Part shown: piece after piece, positions 1 to 11,327 of the stretch
Layout of the letters: every line of letters begins with the position of its first letter
Position numbering within the stretch: position 1 is the stretch's first letter
From: Piliocolobus tephrosceles
Lineage: Eukaryota > Chordata > Mammalia > Primates > Cercopithecidae
DNA length: 64,000 bases
NCBI RefSeq assembly: GCF_002776525.5
Contig: NC_045441.1
Location: 86,339,127 to 86,403,126 of the forward strand
Direction: 5' to 3'
Position numbers and translations under genes: made by a program
The notes under the pieces: generated by a model
What the model was told of the DNA's origin: nothing
The model's input: the letters and a program-made list of their open reading frames with translations, nothing else
The model's database searches: none

Positions 1-566
1 GAAAAGTTGAACAATCTTCTCCTCAGAAAGCAACTATAAAGGTGAACGAAAGTGTCAAAACAATTATTTTAGCATTCTAGAAATTAACCAAAGAGATGCA
101 TGCAAATGAAAAGAGAGTGTTATTCATGAAAATTGCTGAAGCATGGGCAGATATAGGGCAATTTTGTAGTTTTCTTGATGAAGTCTATTCCTGTGCCTCA
201 CCTATAGCTCTGCTGCTGGACAGTTCAACCCGGATGAGACGGGCTATGAAACCGAGAGTCTTACTGCTGGTACCAGGGAAACTCACTTGATTTAGAATCT
301 AGTCAGTTCCGGAGGTGTTCTCATGAACAAGTAAATAAGGAGGATCTGCAGTTCTGCTAGTCTGAACTAGATTCTGTTTGGTGCAGGTAGCAGACTGGCA
401 GACTAACAGAGGATTTTGTAGGAAAGACCAAGAAGTTAGGGATATGAGGAAGGCTTGTTAAATTCTTCACATATCTCAGGTTGACAGGAGTTGCTGACAT
501 GCAAACAACATTGTGTAGTTAGCCTATGCCACCACACATTCCTGGTTGATGAAGCCAATAACAAAC
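1..566. other. Unassigned non-repetitive sequence
   Basis: No repeat family, splice-bounded exon or long open frame is recognisable. The short open frames here have no family features and are not called as genes. Confidence 0.5.
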
Positions 567-587
567 ACGTACACACACAGACACAGA

Positions 588-639
<52 letters not shown>

Positions 640-655
640 AAGAGAGAGAGAGAGA
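567..655. repeat. Compound (CA)n / (AG)n microsatellite
   Basis: An imperfect CA start (cacacagacacaga) leads into an almost pure CA run to about 634, followed by a short AG run at 641-655. The Cys/Val and Thr/His reading frames across it are low-complexity artefacts. Confidence 0.95.
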
Positions 656-805
656 TTGAAACTGATTGACAGAATCTAAAATTATGGGGAAGAGTTGAGT
701 TGAAAATGGCCTGGAATCTGAATGTTCTTTTCTGCACTCACATAGATCCATCTTTAGAGAGTGGAATCCTTATTGGCTTGAGTTGTTTGAGTGCATACTC
801 TGGCC

Positions 806-1312
806 AACTTTTCGCTTAACACAGAATATGCAGACACAGGGGCAACCTCTAGGAAGCCAGGCATACAAATAAGCAGAAGAAAACAAACTGAGCAAGATAT
901 ACACACAGAGATACATCATAGTCAAGCTAGTGAAATTCAAAGAAAAAAAGCAAGTCTTAAAAACAGTAAGAAAAATAGTAACTCATCACATACAAGAAAG
1001 CAAAGACATAATTAGTGATTGACTTCTTATTAGCAAACATGGAGGGTCAAAAGCAACAGAAAGACATTTTAAGTGGTAGAATAAAAGTACCTGTCAGCTA
1101 GGAATTATATATCGATAAAATTCATCATTAAAATATGAGGGTAAAATAATATTTTATTCAGATGAAAAACTGTGATAATTTTTTACCAGCAATTCGGTGT
1201 TAAAATAAATAGTAAAGGATATCTTTCAGTCTAAAAGACAGTGACAGTAGGAAATGACTTTAATCTATATGTTGAAATGAAGAACATCAGATACAGTAAA
1301 TGTAGCAAAAGT
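806..1312 (+). repeat. Old L1M fragment, ORF1-like region
   Basis: The order of phrases matches the 3' part of old L1 ORF1, including an ACATGGAGGGTCAAAAG-like stretch, the poorly conserved 'self-assembly' segment and a GAAATGAAGAACATCAGA tail. It is riddled with stops. It appears to be the 5' piece of an L1M that continues beyond the Alu at 1317 and the later insertions to about 4250. The start is approximate. Confidence 0.55.
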
Positions 1313-1316
1313 ACAA

Positions 1317-1557
1317 TTTGGGAGGCCAAGGCAGGTGGGTTACCTGAGGTCAAGAGTTTGAGACCAGCCTGGTCAACATTGAAGCCCCATCTCTACTAAA
1401 AACAGAAAAATTAGCCAGGTGTGGTAGTGGGCACCTGTATTCCCAGCTACTCAGGAGGCTGAAGCAGGAGAATTGGTTGAATCTGGGAGGCAGAAGTTGC
1501 CAGTGAGCCAAGATTGTGTCACTGCACTCCAGCCTGGGTGACAGAGAGAGACTGTCT

Positions 1558-1593
<36 letters not shown>
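1317..1593 (+). mobile_element. Alu SINE, 5' truncated
   Basis: It begins inside the left monomer at TTTGGGAGGCCAAGG, so the A box is lost. It then runs through the linker and right monomer (TGGGTGACAGAGAGAGAC) to a tail of about 35 A residues. It is inserted into the L1M relic. The tail grades directly into a TA/CA microsatellite. Confidence 0.95.
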
Positions 1594-1651
<58 letters not shown>

Positions 1652-1690
1652 ATTTATATATTATATATATGAATCTATACATGTATTTTT
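1594..1690. repeat. (TA)n(CA)n microsatellite at an Alu tail
   Basis: TA repeats at 1594-1611 are followed by CA repeats to about 1646 and then AT-rich degenerate sequence. The array is contiguous with the Alu poly-A tail, the usual seeding point for such arrays. Confidence 0.9.
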
Positions 1691-2205
1691 GGTTCCTTTA
1701 ACTTCTTATAAGAATCTACAGAGCAATAAACATAATACTCTTTTATGAAATTGTATAGATATAGTGTGAATGACAATAACGAAAAAAAAAAAGAGGAAGT
1801 AAAAGAACATATATTGGAGCAACATTTCTATATTTTTACCAAAATTAGGTCAGTATTATTCTGAAGTGGAGTATAATACGTTAAGACATTTTGTAAACTC
1901 TTTAGCAACAACTAAGTAAATAGCTAGAAAAGGGATTAAAAATGACAGAAGAAATTAAATGGTAGAGAAAAAATATATTTGACACAAAATAAGACATTAA
2001 AAGAGAAAGAGAGGAACAAAAACGTCATAAATAAAATAGAAAGCAAAGAGCAAAATGATGGCCTAAAATTTTACCAAATCAATAATGATATATTTTGAGC
2101 GCATGAACTTAGCATTTAAACGTAAAAGCTAAAACGCTAAAACTACTAGAAGAAGACAAAGATAAAACTTTCATGACATTGAGGTGGGTAGAAATTCCTT
2201 AGATA
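1691..2205 (+). repeat. Old L1M fragment, continued
   Basis: A-rich strand matching the region between ORF1 and ORF2 and the early ORF2 of old L1 (CTTTAGCAACAACTAAGTAAATAGC-like motif). Near 2110-2205 it jumps to the 3' part of ORF2 (AAACTACTAGAAGAAGACAA-like motif). Most of ORF2 is therefore missing, either by internal deletion or because two fragments lie side by side. Confidence 0.6.
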
Positions 2206-2541
2206 GGCCAGGCGTGGTGGCTCATGCCTGTAATCCCAGCACTTTGGGAGGCTGAGGGAATGGATAACTTGAGATCAGGAGTTCAAGACCAGCCTGGCCA
2301 ACATGGCAACACCCCATATCTTCTTAAAAAATAAAATAAAATAAAAAAAATTAGCCAGGCATGGTGGCACATGTCTGTAATCCCAGCTACTCAGGTGGCT
2401 AAGGGACATGAATTATTTGAAACAAGGAAGTGAAAGTTTGCAGTGAGCTGAGATGGTACCACTATACACCAGCCTGGGCTACAGAGTGAGACTCTGTCTT
2501 AAAAAAAAAAAGAAAAAAGAAAAAAGTTTGAAAGAAAAAAT
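2206..2541 (+). mobile_element. Full-length Alu SINE in L1M
   Basis: Starts GGCCAGGCGTGGTGGCTCA, has both monomers with an A-rich linker (about 2325-2350) and ends in an A-rich tail with G and T interruptions. Imperfect target-site duplications are visible: ATTCCTTAGATA at 2194-2205 and ATTCTTAGATA at 2542-2552. It carries many substitutions and looks like an older Alu (J or early S). Confidence 0.93.
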
Positions 2542-2664
2542 ATTCTTAGATATACCACCAAAAGCATAAACCTATAAACCTTAAAAGAAAAGACACCATT
2601 GTACTTCAAGAGACACCTTTAAGTAAATTAAAACACAAAATACAAAGTAGGAGAATGTATTGTA
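2542..2664 (+). repeat. L1M ORF2 3' fragment
   Basis: Resumes the L1 exactly after the Alu target site (GATATACCACCAAAAGCATA, then AAGACACCATTGTA). This corresponds to the region upstream of the ORF2 C-terminus. Confidence 0.65.
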
Positions 2665-3300
2665 TTTGTAAGTGATTTGTGGTGAACTGACCCTACATGG
2701 CACCCAGTATCTTCCTCCAGGTGCCCATGTCTTTCGTCAGTCCCTTCCCATTCAATGTAGGTAGGGCTTTGACTTGCTTGTAACTCATAGAATATGGCAA
2801 AATGATGAATTATCCCTCTAATTATTAGCTATGTTATATAAGACTTTGTTTCAGCAGAATGCAGCAAGAGATTCTCCTTGCTAGCTTGATAAACTAAGCA
2901 GCCATGATGAGGAAGCCCATGTGTCAAGCAACTATTGGCAGCCTTTAGGAACCATGGGTAACCTATAGGAACAGTGGATACCATTTAGGACCTTAGGAAA
3001 GCCTCCAGACAATGGCCAGTGAAAAGCTGGAACTCTCAGTCATATATATATATATATGTGGAAGAAGAATTATTCTAGTAACCTGAATAAGCTTGGAAGT
3101 AGATCTTTCCCTGATTGACCCTACAGAGGAAAATGCTGCCCTGTCCAAATGTTGATGACAGCCTAGTGAGATTGAGTGTGGACGACCCCGTTAAGCCATG
3201 CCCAGACTTTTGGTTCATAGAAATTGTGAGATAATAAATGAATATGTTGTTTAAAGCCACTAAATTTGTAGTAATTGGTTATGCAGTAATATAAATCAAA
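2665..3300 (+). mobile_element. MLT1-like LTR relic inserted in L1M
   Basis: The 3' part has the typical MaLR/MLT1-type ending: GAGATAATAAATGAATATG, a poly-A signal, AAGCCACTAAATTTGTAGT and TGGTTATGCAGTAATA. The body contains the ATCTTTCCCTGATTGA and GTTAAGCCATGCCCAG blocks seen in this group. A short TA array sits at about 3043-3058. No internal retroviral sequence adjoins it, so it is a solo LTR. The subfamily is uncertain. Confidence 0.6.
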
Positions 3301-4250
3301 TACAGTATATGTTTTACAAAATACATAAAATGGATGCAAATGATATAAATAAACTTTAAACTCAATATTAAGAAGTCAAATGTTTCGATTAAAATGATAA
3401 AATGATTTAATAAGCATGTATTTAAAAATATAAATGGTTAATAAACACACAAAGGGTGCTCAGCATCATTACTCTTTTGGGAAACCCAAATTAAAAGCAT
3501 AATGAGATAACACTAACCACCCACTAGGAGGGCTATAATCAGAAAGATAGATAATGCCAAGTGTTGGCCAGAATGTGGAGAAATGAAAACTTGCACATAA
3601 TGCTGGTGGGAATGTAAGTTGATATAACCACGTTGGAAAAAGATTTTCCTCAATTTTTTTAATAGTCAAGCCAAAACTCATCATATAAGCCAGCAATTTC
3701 ACTCTTATACATATTACCTAAGGAAAAAACAGTATGTATGTCCACATAAAGATTGTATATGAATGTTCATAACCACATTGTTTGTAATAGCTGGAAGTAA
3801 TTCAACATCAGCTAGAAAGTAGATAAGCACAATGTGGTATATCTATACGATAGAATACTATTCAGCAATACAAATAAGAAAATACTGATTCATGTTATAT
3901 CTTGGACATATATCAAAAACATCATGCTATGTGAAAGAAACCAGGGAAAAAGTCTCCATATTATAAAATTATATTTACATAAAATTAGCAAGCAAATTTA
4001 TAGAGGCAGAAAGAAATCAGTGGTTGCGTGGGTCTGACTGGAGTCAGAGGCAGAAATAGACTGCAGATTGAGCGACTGGTAGAAAATTTTAAGGATGATG
4101 GAAATGTTCTAAACGTTTCAATGTTCTGGATAATGCTGATGGTTGCACAATTTTAAAAACTGACTGAAAATCATTAACTTGCATACTCACCTGGGGGGAA
4201 TTTTTGTACATAAATTATATCTAAATACAGCTGATAAAATAAAACAGAAG
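3301..4250 (+). repeat. Old L1M 3' end (ORF2 C-terminus and 3' UTR)
   Basis: Recognisable L1 blocks occur in order: AATGCCAAGTGTTGGCCAGA, GCTGGTGGGAATGTAAG, CATAACCACATTGTTTGTAATAG, ATACTATTCAGCAATA and a 3' UTR ending near TAAATTATATCTAAATACAG. Many stops and indels are present. It continues the relic that starts near 806. Confidence 0.8.
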
Positions 4251-4844
4251 GGGAATATGAGGTAAACACATGTTGTTGTTCTGCCTGTTAACAATGGTCC
4301 TTTCCGATAGCTAGCTTCCCCTTCCTCTACCGATTAATTTGGAGCTAGAAACATACAACTCAAGCTAGTCCAAATAAAATATAGTTCTCTGGAATTTGAA
4401 ACTTGAAATAAAAGACACAAAAATTGAGCTATATTTGAACTCAAACATAGTTCTCCTATTCCATCTCTTTCTGCTACAGAGATCCTGAGAGGCATTTGGT
4501 TTCTGCCTTCTCTAGTGATTCATGTTGTCATGTCTGTGAGTGGGTTTTCTCCCAACAAATTCATTTTTCCCTATGTTGGAGTAGTTTTCTATTATTTACA
4601 GTCAAACCAAACACAACTAGTGTAGAATTAAATTTAAAATCTACAAACGCTATATTTTAACAAGAGAACATATAAATTGCAAGTCACTTATTTCGTCTTT
4701 ATAACAGCGTTTGTACCTTTAGTCACTCATCTTCAACATCTGTAAACAAGAAGGAAATTGACAAACGGGGATTTGCAAAGTCTTAAAGCTATAAAAAATG
4801 GGTATTCTTTGAGAGATTAGTAATAGACCCTTTAGAGGATTAAG
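4251..4844. other. Unassigned sequence
   Basis: I recognise no repeat or gene in this AT-rich stretch. Confidence 0.5.
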
Positions 4845-4985
4845 GAAGTAATAATTATTATTCAAATACCTACTAAAATGACTGACAGAGAATTTTTATA
4901 TATCTTATTTAATCATAAACAAGATAAGTTATGTTTTTATATTTTATAATTTGAGGAAACAGACAAAATAAGAATATGTATTTAT
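4845..4985 (+). mobile_element. MIR SINE fragment
   Basis: ATATCTTATTTAATCATAAAC followed by ATTTGAGGAAACAGACA matches the MIR core order (ATCTCATTTAATCCTCACAA ... GATGAGGAAACTGAGG). It is strongly diverged and truncated at both ends. Confidence 0.55.
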
Positions 4986-4994
4986 ACCGTAATA

Positions 4995-5240
4995 GAAAAC
5001 ATTTATGGATCAACTGCTAGGTATCAAGATTTGCTCTGAGAGCTGTATATAATTTATTCTTCACAAGAACCCTATGAAGTAAGAACAGTTATTATTACCA
5101 CCCACTTTGAGAAGAAAACAAGAGGCTTGCAGATGTGAATCAGTTTGCCAGTGAAATCCAGTAAGTGGCAAAACTGTATTGGAATGAAATCAGTCTGGTT
5201 GGAGTCCTTAATTGTGTAACCCCTAAACTATAAATCCTCT
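4995..5240 (+). mobile_element. MIR SINE, near full length
   Basis: The MIR signature is clear: CATTTATGGATCAACTGCTA, TTCACAAGAACCCTATGAAG, TTATTATTACCACCCACTTT, a CAGTAAGTGGCAAAACTG block and a final CCTTAATTGTGTAACCCCTA. It lies directly after another MIR piece in the same orientation. Confidence 0.85.
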
Positions 5241-5608
5241 TCCATTGCCTCATGTATGATAGCTGTAAACTGGCAGAGCTACAGTTGGAATATATTTATT
5301 TGCTTCTAAAGTCTATGATATTTACTTATCAACATACTCTTCAACATTTAAAGCAACATATCTGGTGGTGGGCAGGAAGTAGAAAGAAGAGGTGCGGTGG
5401 GAAAGCTAGATATAAGAATTATTTTTTTTCTTGTGCATTTTAGGTGGGACTGAGGAAACTGAATGAAATTGGAGGGTGGTACAGAGTGTGACTTCCTGAT
5501 ACTAGAGATGCAATTTGAAAACTGTTAGGTTGCAGAGAGAAAAGGATTTTCTCCCACACCATGTTCTAAGTTTCTCTGAAACAATCCTTTTGTTTTAGCC
5601 CTCCAGGG
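5241..5608. other. Unassigned sequence
   Basis: No feature is recognisable. Confidence 0.45.
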
Positions 5609-6121
5609 TCATGATGGTAATACACAAGGGTAAAGGTTAGTGTTTAGATGCTTTGGCTCTGCATCCAACTGGATATCCCTTCTCTGCTCCAAATTTTCTC
5701 TGCAATTAAAGTTTTTCCCCTCTGCTAGGGTCGTCTCACAATTCAAGCTGTGATCCTCAACATTTCTCTGCTCCATTTCACTAGTCTTTAGAACGTTATA
5801 ACATAGTGATGCATAATTTATTTTCAAGAAAGTATTATCTCTAATGACCCCACATAAAGTAATTTTGTAATGTAAGAATGGCCTTTTTTCCATTACACAA
5901 AAGCAATTTTCTCTGACATAGTAACCTTCACTGAACATTTTTCTAATTTTATCCAGGCAGGATCGCACAAGTGAAATGTGAAGGATAAATGATGTCCTTA
6001 TTTTTTTAGGGAGTTTTTTATGCCATTGAAACTTATAATAAATAAATAAATAAAGTGATTTATTTAAAGGATTAAAGAAAATACCTTGTAGAATAGAAAC
6101 AAATTGCAAAATACTTTGCAA
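5609..6121 (-). other. 170-codon open frame of unknown status
   Basis: This is the longest uninterrupted frame in the window that is not explained by a repeat I recognise. The predicted product begins MQSILQFVSILQGIF, a hydrophobic N-terminal stretch of roughly 30 residues. It is then basic (KKLPKKIR), has several cysteines, and has a charged C-terminal third. No domain, signal-peptidase site or known family is recognised. The codon for Lys in a (TTTA)n tetranucleotide repeat (6035-6056) lies inside the frame, which argues against conserved coding function. It could be a chance frame, part of an unrecognised old transposon, or an orphan gene. It is not called as a gene. Confidence 0.15.
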
Positions 6122-6788
6122 TGTTTTTAGAAAGTGTTAACATCATTGAAAAGAATTGAGCTAACTTAGCAACCTTTTAAAAATTTTTTAAAGTTAAAAC
6201 TATTTTTCTACAAATTTTTATTTCAAAAGAAACAAAGTCTCAAGTCCTTGGCCTTCCCCTTTCCTCACTAGGTGGTTCCTGAGATATTTCAGTGTAACTC
6301 AAGGACTCCATGGAACACAGTTTTAAAATCAGAGAAATAACTTACTATAAACCTTAGAAAAATTACCTCCAGTGTTAAAAGTAAGAGTTACCGGGAAACA
6401 AGGCAACACTGGGAGAATTTGGTCATAAAAATAGATTTTTGTGAGACTGAGAAAACAGGGAGAAGCATGTGCTCTGCTATGATGCTCACTGACCTGTAGC
6501 CAGTCAATGATGAACTAACATCTACAATAATTAGAACAATAACAATAACAACAAAAATATTATCCTTCTAACCTCTTCCCTATCCCTCCCTCACTTTATC
6601 CACCTCAAAATTTTTCTCACTGTCCTTTTTTAATTAAGTTACAGCCCTATGGACAGCCAGGCGCTGTCACTATCATAGCCATAAGGAATCCTTATTGAGA
6701 GAAAGTTGACCTAGTTTTGATGACCATAGCATTATAATCAAAATCAGAAAAGGTTCTCTCTTTCTGTAAAAAGCCAGATAGCTCTTTA
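6122..6788. other. Unassigned AT-rich sequence
   Basis: No gene or repeat family recognised. (AAC/AAT)-rich tracts occur near 6535-6560. Confidence 0.45.
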
Positions 6789-6830
6789 TTCTCTCTCTCT
6801 CTCTCTCTTTCTCTAACTCTCTCTCTTCCT
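6789..6830. repeat. (CT)n microsatellite
   Basis: A CT dinucleotide run with a few interruptions. Confidence 0.9.
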
Positions 6831-8195
6831 AAGCCCAGTGTTATATATCTGCATCATATTTAGAAGATATATTGTCTGTCTAAGTGCAGCAGTCTCTTTG
6901 GGTGTAATTATTTAATTACCTTTATTGAAAAAGTCATCTCAAGTATAAAATTGATCTCCATTGTGCTATTCCATGATACCTCTAATATAACACAACTTAA
7001 TTGCCCTCTGGCAGAAGTATATTAGAGTATTAATATTTAAAACGATGGTCCTAATCTCATAGATGTAGACTGCTGTAAAGAAATTTCACTCACCGTTTTC
7101 TTAGTTTCTTAGCACAACCCTCTCTTCAATCTCAATTTTGTACAAATATGTGCCAGAGACAGGAAATACTTAGTATTAATGTAAAGCAAAATATTAATAT
7201 TAACTATAATAATTTTTACTTTTTGTGAAATAAGGTCAAAGGCAGAGTTAAGACCACTTCAAAGAAACAATGTCAATCACAGAATGTTAGATTGTTGTAA
7301 TTTAAATCAACAAAGTTATATGTCAATAAGTAAAACGTTTGTTCCATTATGTTTCTTTCACAAATCTTTTGTCTTATGATGTTTCCTCTTACCTCTTACA
7401 TAAAATAAATAATATATTTTTATGTAAAAGATATTTATTTTTATAAAGTACTTCACAAAAAATAAATGTACTGTAGTAGTCCAAGATGATGTACATAAGG
7501 AATTAGAGTTTTCAATTTTTACTAAAAAATATGCAGTGTAATCACAGAAGAAAAAATATCCTTATCTTCCAAAAGTAGGAAAGACATAATGTGTTTTTGT
7601 AACCTGGTAACTCTGTATCTATTACTTTCAGAATTAAAGTGGTTCCTGAATTGGTTTATAAATTAAGTTGATGTTATCATTTAATGCTTCAGCGTTTTCT
7701 AGCTTATCTTATGTTGCTCACAAATGTTATTTCATCCTTCCTTTGGAAGATCTTGCATACAAATAAAAAGTATGCACATGCAGTACAGTGTACTTGAGTA
7801 AATACACTTATATTTTCCCTCTACCTACAGTTTATTTTTCTTGGAATAATCTAGAAAACAATAATTATTATTTTTAAAGGTGTCAATTTCAAAGAAATAA
7901 AGGTCTTCATGGAATAAAAGAAGAAAAAAGCAATGTGGAGTTTATAATGTCATTGGAATCTAAATATATATATATAAGATATATGAAAAATTATAAAATA
8001 ATTTCCAATTTACCTGATGCTCATGGCAGGAAGTTATTGTAGGCTTGATTGGCAGATGAAGTAGAGAATGATCCTGTTTAATGATAAATTCTAAGGACAA
8101 TCACTCCACTGATATTTAAATTCCCTTGAACACTAGTAGTGAATTTCTAGTCTCTGAACATGTTCAGTCATCAGGAAATTAATCTAATGAAGTCA
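6831..8195. other. Unassigned AT-rich sequence
   Basis: About 1.4 kb without recognisable repeat, coding potential or RNA gene. A short TA array is at about 7962-7982. Confidence 0.45.
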
Positions 8196-8450
8196 CCTAT
8201 GTCATTTTCAGAATGTTTTGTAGATTATAAAATTCTTCTCTATATTGAGTTATAATTTACTTCCATTAACTTTGAATCCCTAAATCTGACTTATAAAGAA
8301 CAATGGAATAGGTAACTTCTTATTTGCTGAAACTATCTATTCCATTTTCAAAAAGTTATGTTAATTATAAAGTTATTTTCTATTTTGAGTTGGAATTCAC
8401 TTCCACTACAGAACAAATATACTTCCTCTCTTCCTAATGACAGTTTACAT
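8196..8450 (+). repeat. Diverged direct repeat, possible ancient repeat
   Basis: Two related segments lie about 137 bp apart: 8196-8275 (ATTATAAAATTCTTCTCTAT, GAGTTATAATTTACTTCCATT) and 8332-8410 (ATTATAAAGTTATTTTCTAT, GAGTTGGAATTCACTTCCACT). The motif order resembles an ancient interspersed-repeat 3' region, but I cannot name the family. Confidence 0.45.
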
Positions 8451-8534
8451 TTTTGAGGCTCTAGTTTTAACCCACTATATCATTGTTTTTCAAATTTTTA
8501 GAGAGGCTTCTGGGAAGTGTTCAAGAAACTTGAG

Positions 8535-8616
8535 AATAAGAAGAGAAAGAGAGAAAAGGGAGAGGGTGAGATAGTGGAAGGGAAAGAGAAAAGGGGAGAG
8601 AGGGCAGAAAAAAAGC
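8535..8616. repeat. Polypurine tract
   Basis: About 80 bases almost entirely of A and G (agagaaagagagaaaaggga and similar). Such mirror-like purine tracts can form triplex DNA. Confidence 0.85.
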
Positions 8617-9040
8617 CAATAGAGACGGGAATGAATGGAGGGAATAATATTTTCCACATCCCTAAACTCTGCTTCATCCAAAGCAGCTCTGCAGTCAGCT
8701 CTTTTCTAAATTAGGCTCCCATGTGAGATTCAATTTTATTTAAAAAATTAAAAATCAATAATTACATGAAAACCTTAACCATTTCCAAATTAAACACAAA
8801 TTTAATTCTGTGATTTATTGTTAGTGATTTTTATCACAATATGAGAATGCAGCTACCTTAAAACATTGAAATTAATGTGAACATTAAACCTCCTATACCT
8901 CCAGTTTAGAATAGAATCTCATTATCAGTTGTTTGTTGGGTTCTTTAGATTTCCCTCAATTTTCTTCCAAATGGTGTTAGAGTTTCACAGAAGTCCCCCA
9001 TTGGTTCATCAAGAAATAGCTCTCTTCCATATTTAAAGTA
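8617..9040. other. Unassigned sequence
   Basis: Nothing recognisable beyond AT-rich sequence. Confidence 0.45.
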
Positions 9041-9830
9041 CTAATAATTGTTTTCTGCAGCAATTCTGCCTACCCTATGGACAATATACCTTTTGCTCCT
9101 TGCAAAACATGGAGATTCTGTGGCCATTGACCACTGAGGACAATCTGCATCATTCTGCACAACTGTCAGAGTAACTGTTTTGTTGCTGCTGCTAAGTCTA
9201 CTGATGTCTATGACAAAGCTGTCAGTGTTAAAACCCAAGATATTGTTGTCTCAGCTAAGGGCAATGATGTCCATGAACAGCACATTTAGCACCTCACTCT
9301 CCATGTCATCACTAATGGCATTACCATCTCACTCATCACTGTCTTTACACAGACACCACTAATGTGGCTGTTTCATAGCTAATACGCTCACTACTATGCT
9401 GCTACGCCTACTCTCAGCATTATGACACCATGATGTCATCAATACCTTTCAAAAAACGTTTTTAGGGTTCATGAAAATCTAAAACTCTATCAAATTGCAT
9501 TACTTTGAACAAAACATCTCTTGCTTTTTGACCACTAAGGACATTTTAAACATTTTTTCTACAGTTTCAGTACACTTTTCAGCTTACACACATACCCATG
9601 AGATTTGATGAGCAGGAGAGGGACATAAAAGAGATACTGCACAGAAACCATTATCATGAGTGTAGTGGACATCGAGAGACCACAAGAATTCAGATTTAGC
9701 AATGGCAAAAGTCTCGGTAGCATTGGTATACTAGTAGCTATTATTCTTATGCCCAGCAGCAGCTGAAGTAGATTGTTCCTTAGGGTGACTGACAAGTGGT
9801 GTAATCTGGTCATTTTTCTTGATTATGTAG
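9041..9830. other. Unassigned, less AT-rich block
   Basis: The block is visibly less AT-rich than its flanks, with GCT/CTG-rich codon-like stretches (TTGCTGCTGCTGCTAAG) and short open frames on both strands. These include 9041-9238 and 9559-9813 on the minus strand. The frames do not join and no protein family is recognised. It could be a decayed processed pseudogene or an old DNA transposon. Confidence 0.25.
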
Positions 9831-10683
9831 ATGCTTTGCCTGATTCTCTGGCATTGCAGAAAATCTAATGGACCCCCTTTGTAATTCAATGCATTTATAT
9901 TTTACTCAGAGTAGCTACAGCAGATTATGACGTGACAGATAGTCATCATGCTAGACATTTGAGTAGAAAGGACTTAAACTAAAAAGAAAAATACACAAAA
10001 AGCAAACTTTATATTTTGTAGAAAAATTTCAAGGTAGTTGACAGTGTATTGCTTTGAAAGGAAGAATATTATGTATTTAAAATATAACTGTATTAATATT
10101 ATCAGTGATGATAACTGCAGTCTTTTAAGATAAACTTTGAATTTATAGGTCACAAATATAATGTAAACTTAGAATAGAAAAACTTAGAGTAAGTATACTG
10201 CTGCTTATTTTTTTTATTTACTAGCTTCTTTACATGAAAAAAAGATGAAAAGAATAGAGGATTATTGGGACCATCTAATAAAGTAATAGTTTTAGAATTG
10301 TTTTAAAATATTGTTTATCCTAATTGGATATCAGGAGGTATTATTCCTTAATATTCAGAATAAATTACAAAAAGTAATCAATAAAGCTAATAGAAAAACA
10401 ACTGAGGTGAATTAAAACTACTTTTATTTATCATGTAGTGAATACTATATTAACTCCTTCATTGTCAGTTTTCTTAACAATGTCATGGGTGTTATATCTG
10501 TTTTAGCAAACTGCATATGACTTTAATGATAAAAACCAATAGTAGAGATCATATTTATTTGCTGTAAACTTTTGTCTGACCAGAATTAATTTGCACTAAT
10601 TGTTTTTATCACCAGAAACAGAATGAATAATGCTGACATCACATACGTTCACCAAGAGCTCAGTTACTTGTCATGATGAATGT
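9831..10683. other. Unassigned AT-rich sequence
   Basis: No gene or repeat family recognised. Confidence 0.45.
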
Positions 10684-10692
10684 CAGACTGAA

Positions 10693-10760
10693 TTTTTTTT
10701 TTTTTTTTTTTTTTTTTTTTGAGACAGAGTCTCGCTCTGTCATCCAGGCTGGAGTGCAGT
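10693..10760 (-). mobile_element. Very short 5'-truncated Alu with TSD
   Basis: A 28-base T run is followed by only about 40 bp of the Alu right-monomer end (GAGACAGAGTCTCGCTCTGT, CCAGGCTGGAGTGCAGT). The direct repeat CAGACTGA flanks it at 10684-10691 and 10762-10769, marking a complete, extremely truncated retrotransposition event. Confidence 0.92.
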
Positions 10761-11327
10761 GCAGACTGATGTTTAACACCCTTTGTTTTTATGTTGAAGT
10801 AGAGCACTAGTGAAGGTGTCCAATTAAAATATATCTGACCAGGAGAGAGGAGAGATTTCGAGCAAGACAGCAGAATAGAATGGTTCAGCAGTCATTCCCC
10901 ATGTGGGAACACCAAATTGAACACCTATCCACAAACAAAATAAGCACCTTCATAAGAGTCAAAATCAAGTGAACAGTCACAGTACCTGGTTTTAACATTA
11001 TATCAAGGGAAGAAGCACTGAAGAGGGTAGTAAATACAGTCTCGTGTTGCCTATACTACCCCTCCCCCATCTACCCTGGAAACATGGGGAGAGAGAATCA
11101 GAGAAAGAGAGTTTGCATACTTGGGGGAGTGAGAGTGAAGCAAATCTGGGACTTTGCACTGGAACTCAGAACTGCCCTGTCACAGCAGAAAACAATGCAG
11201 GGCAGAATTCTGCTAGTTCCTACAGAAGGAGCATTCAAACTAGCCCTGGACAGAGATGAATACACCACCCCAGTGGTAGAAACCAGAGTTCCAGCTATCC
11301 CCACCACTCACAGATCAAAGAGTCCTA

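Noticed and set aside
436..751. Cys/Val-rich and Thr/His-rich open frames
   Set aside because: They are translations of a CA/TG microsatellite in several frames.
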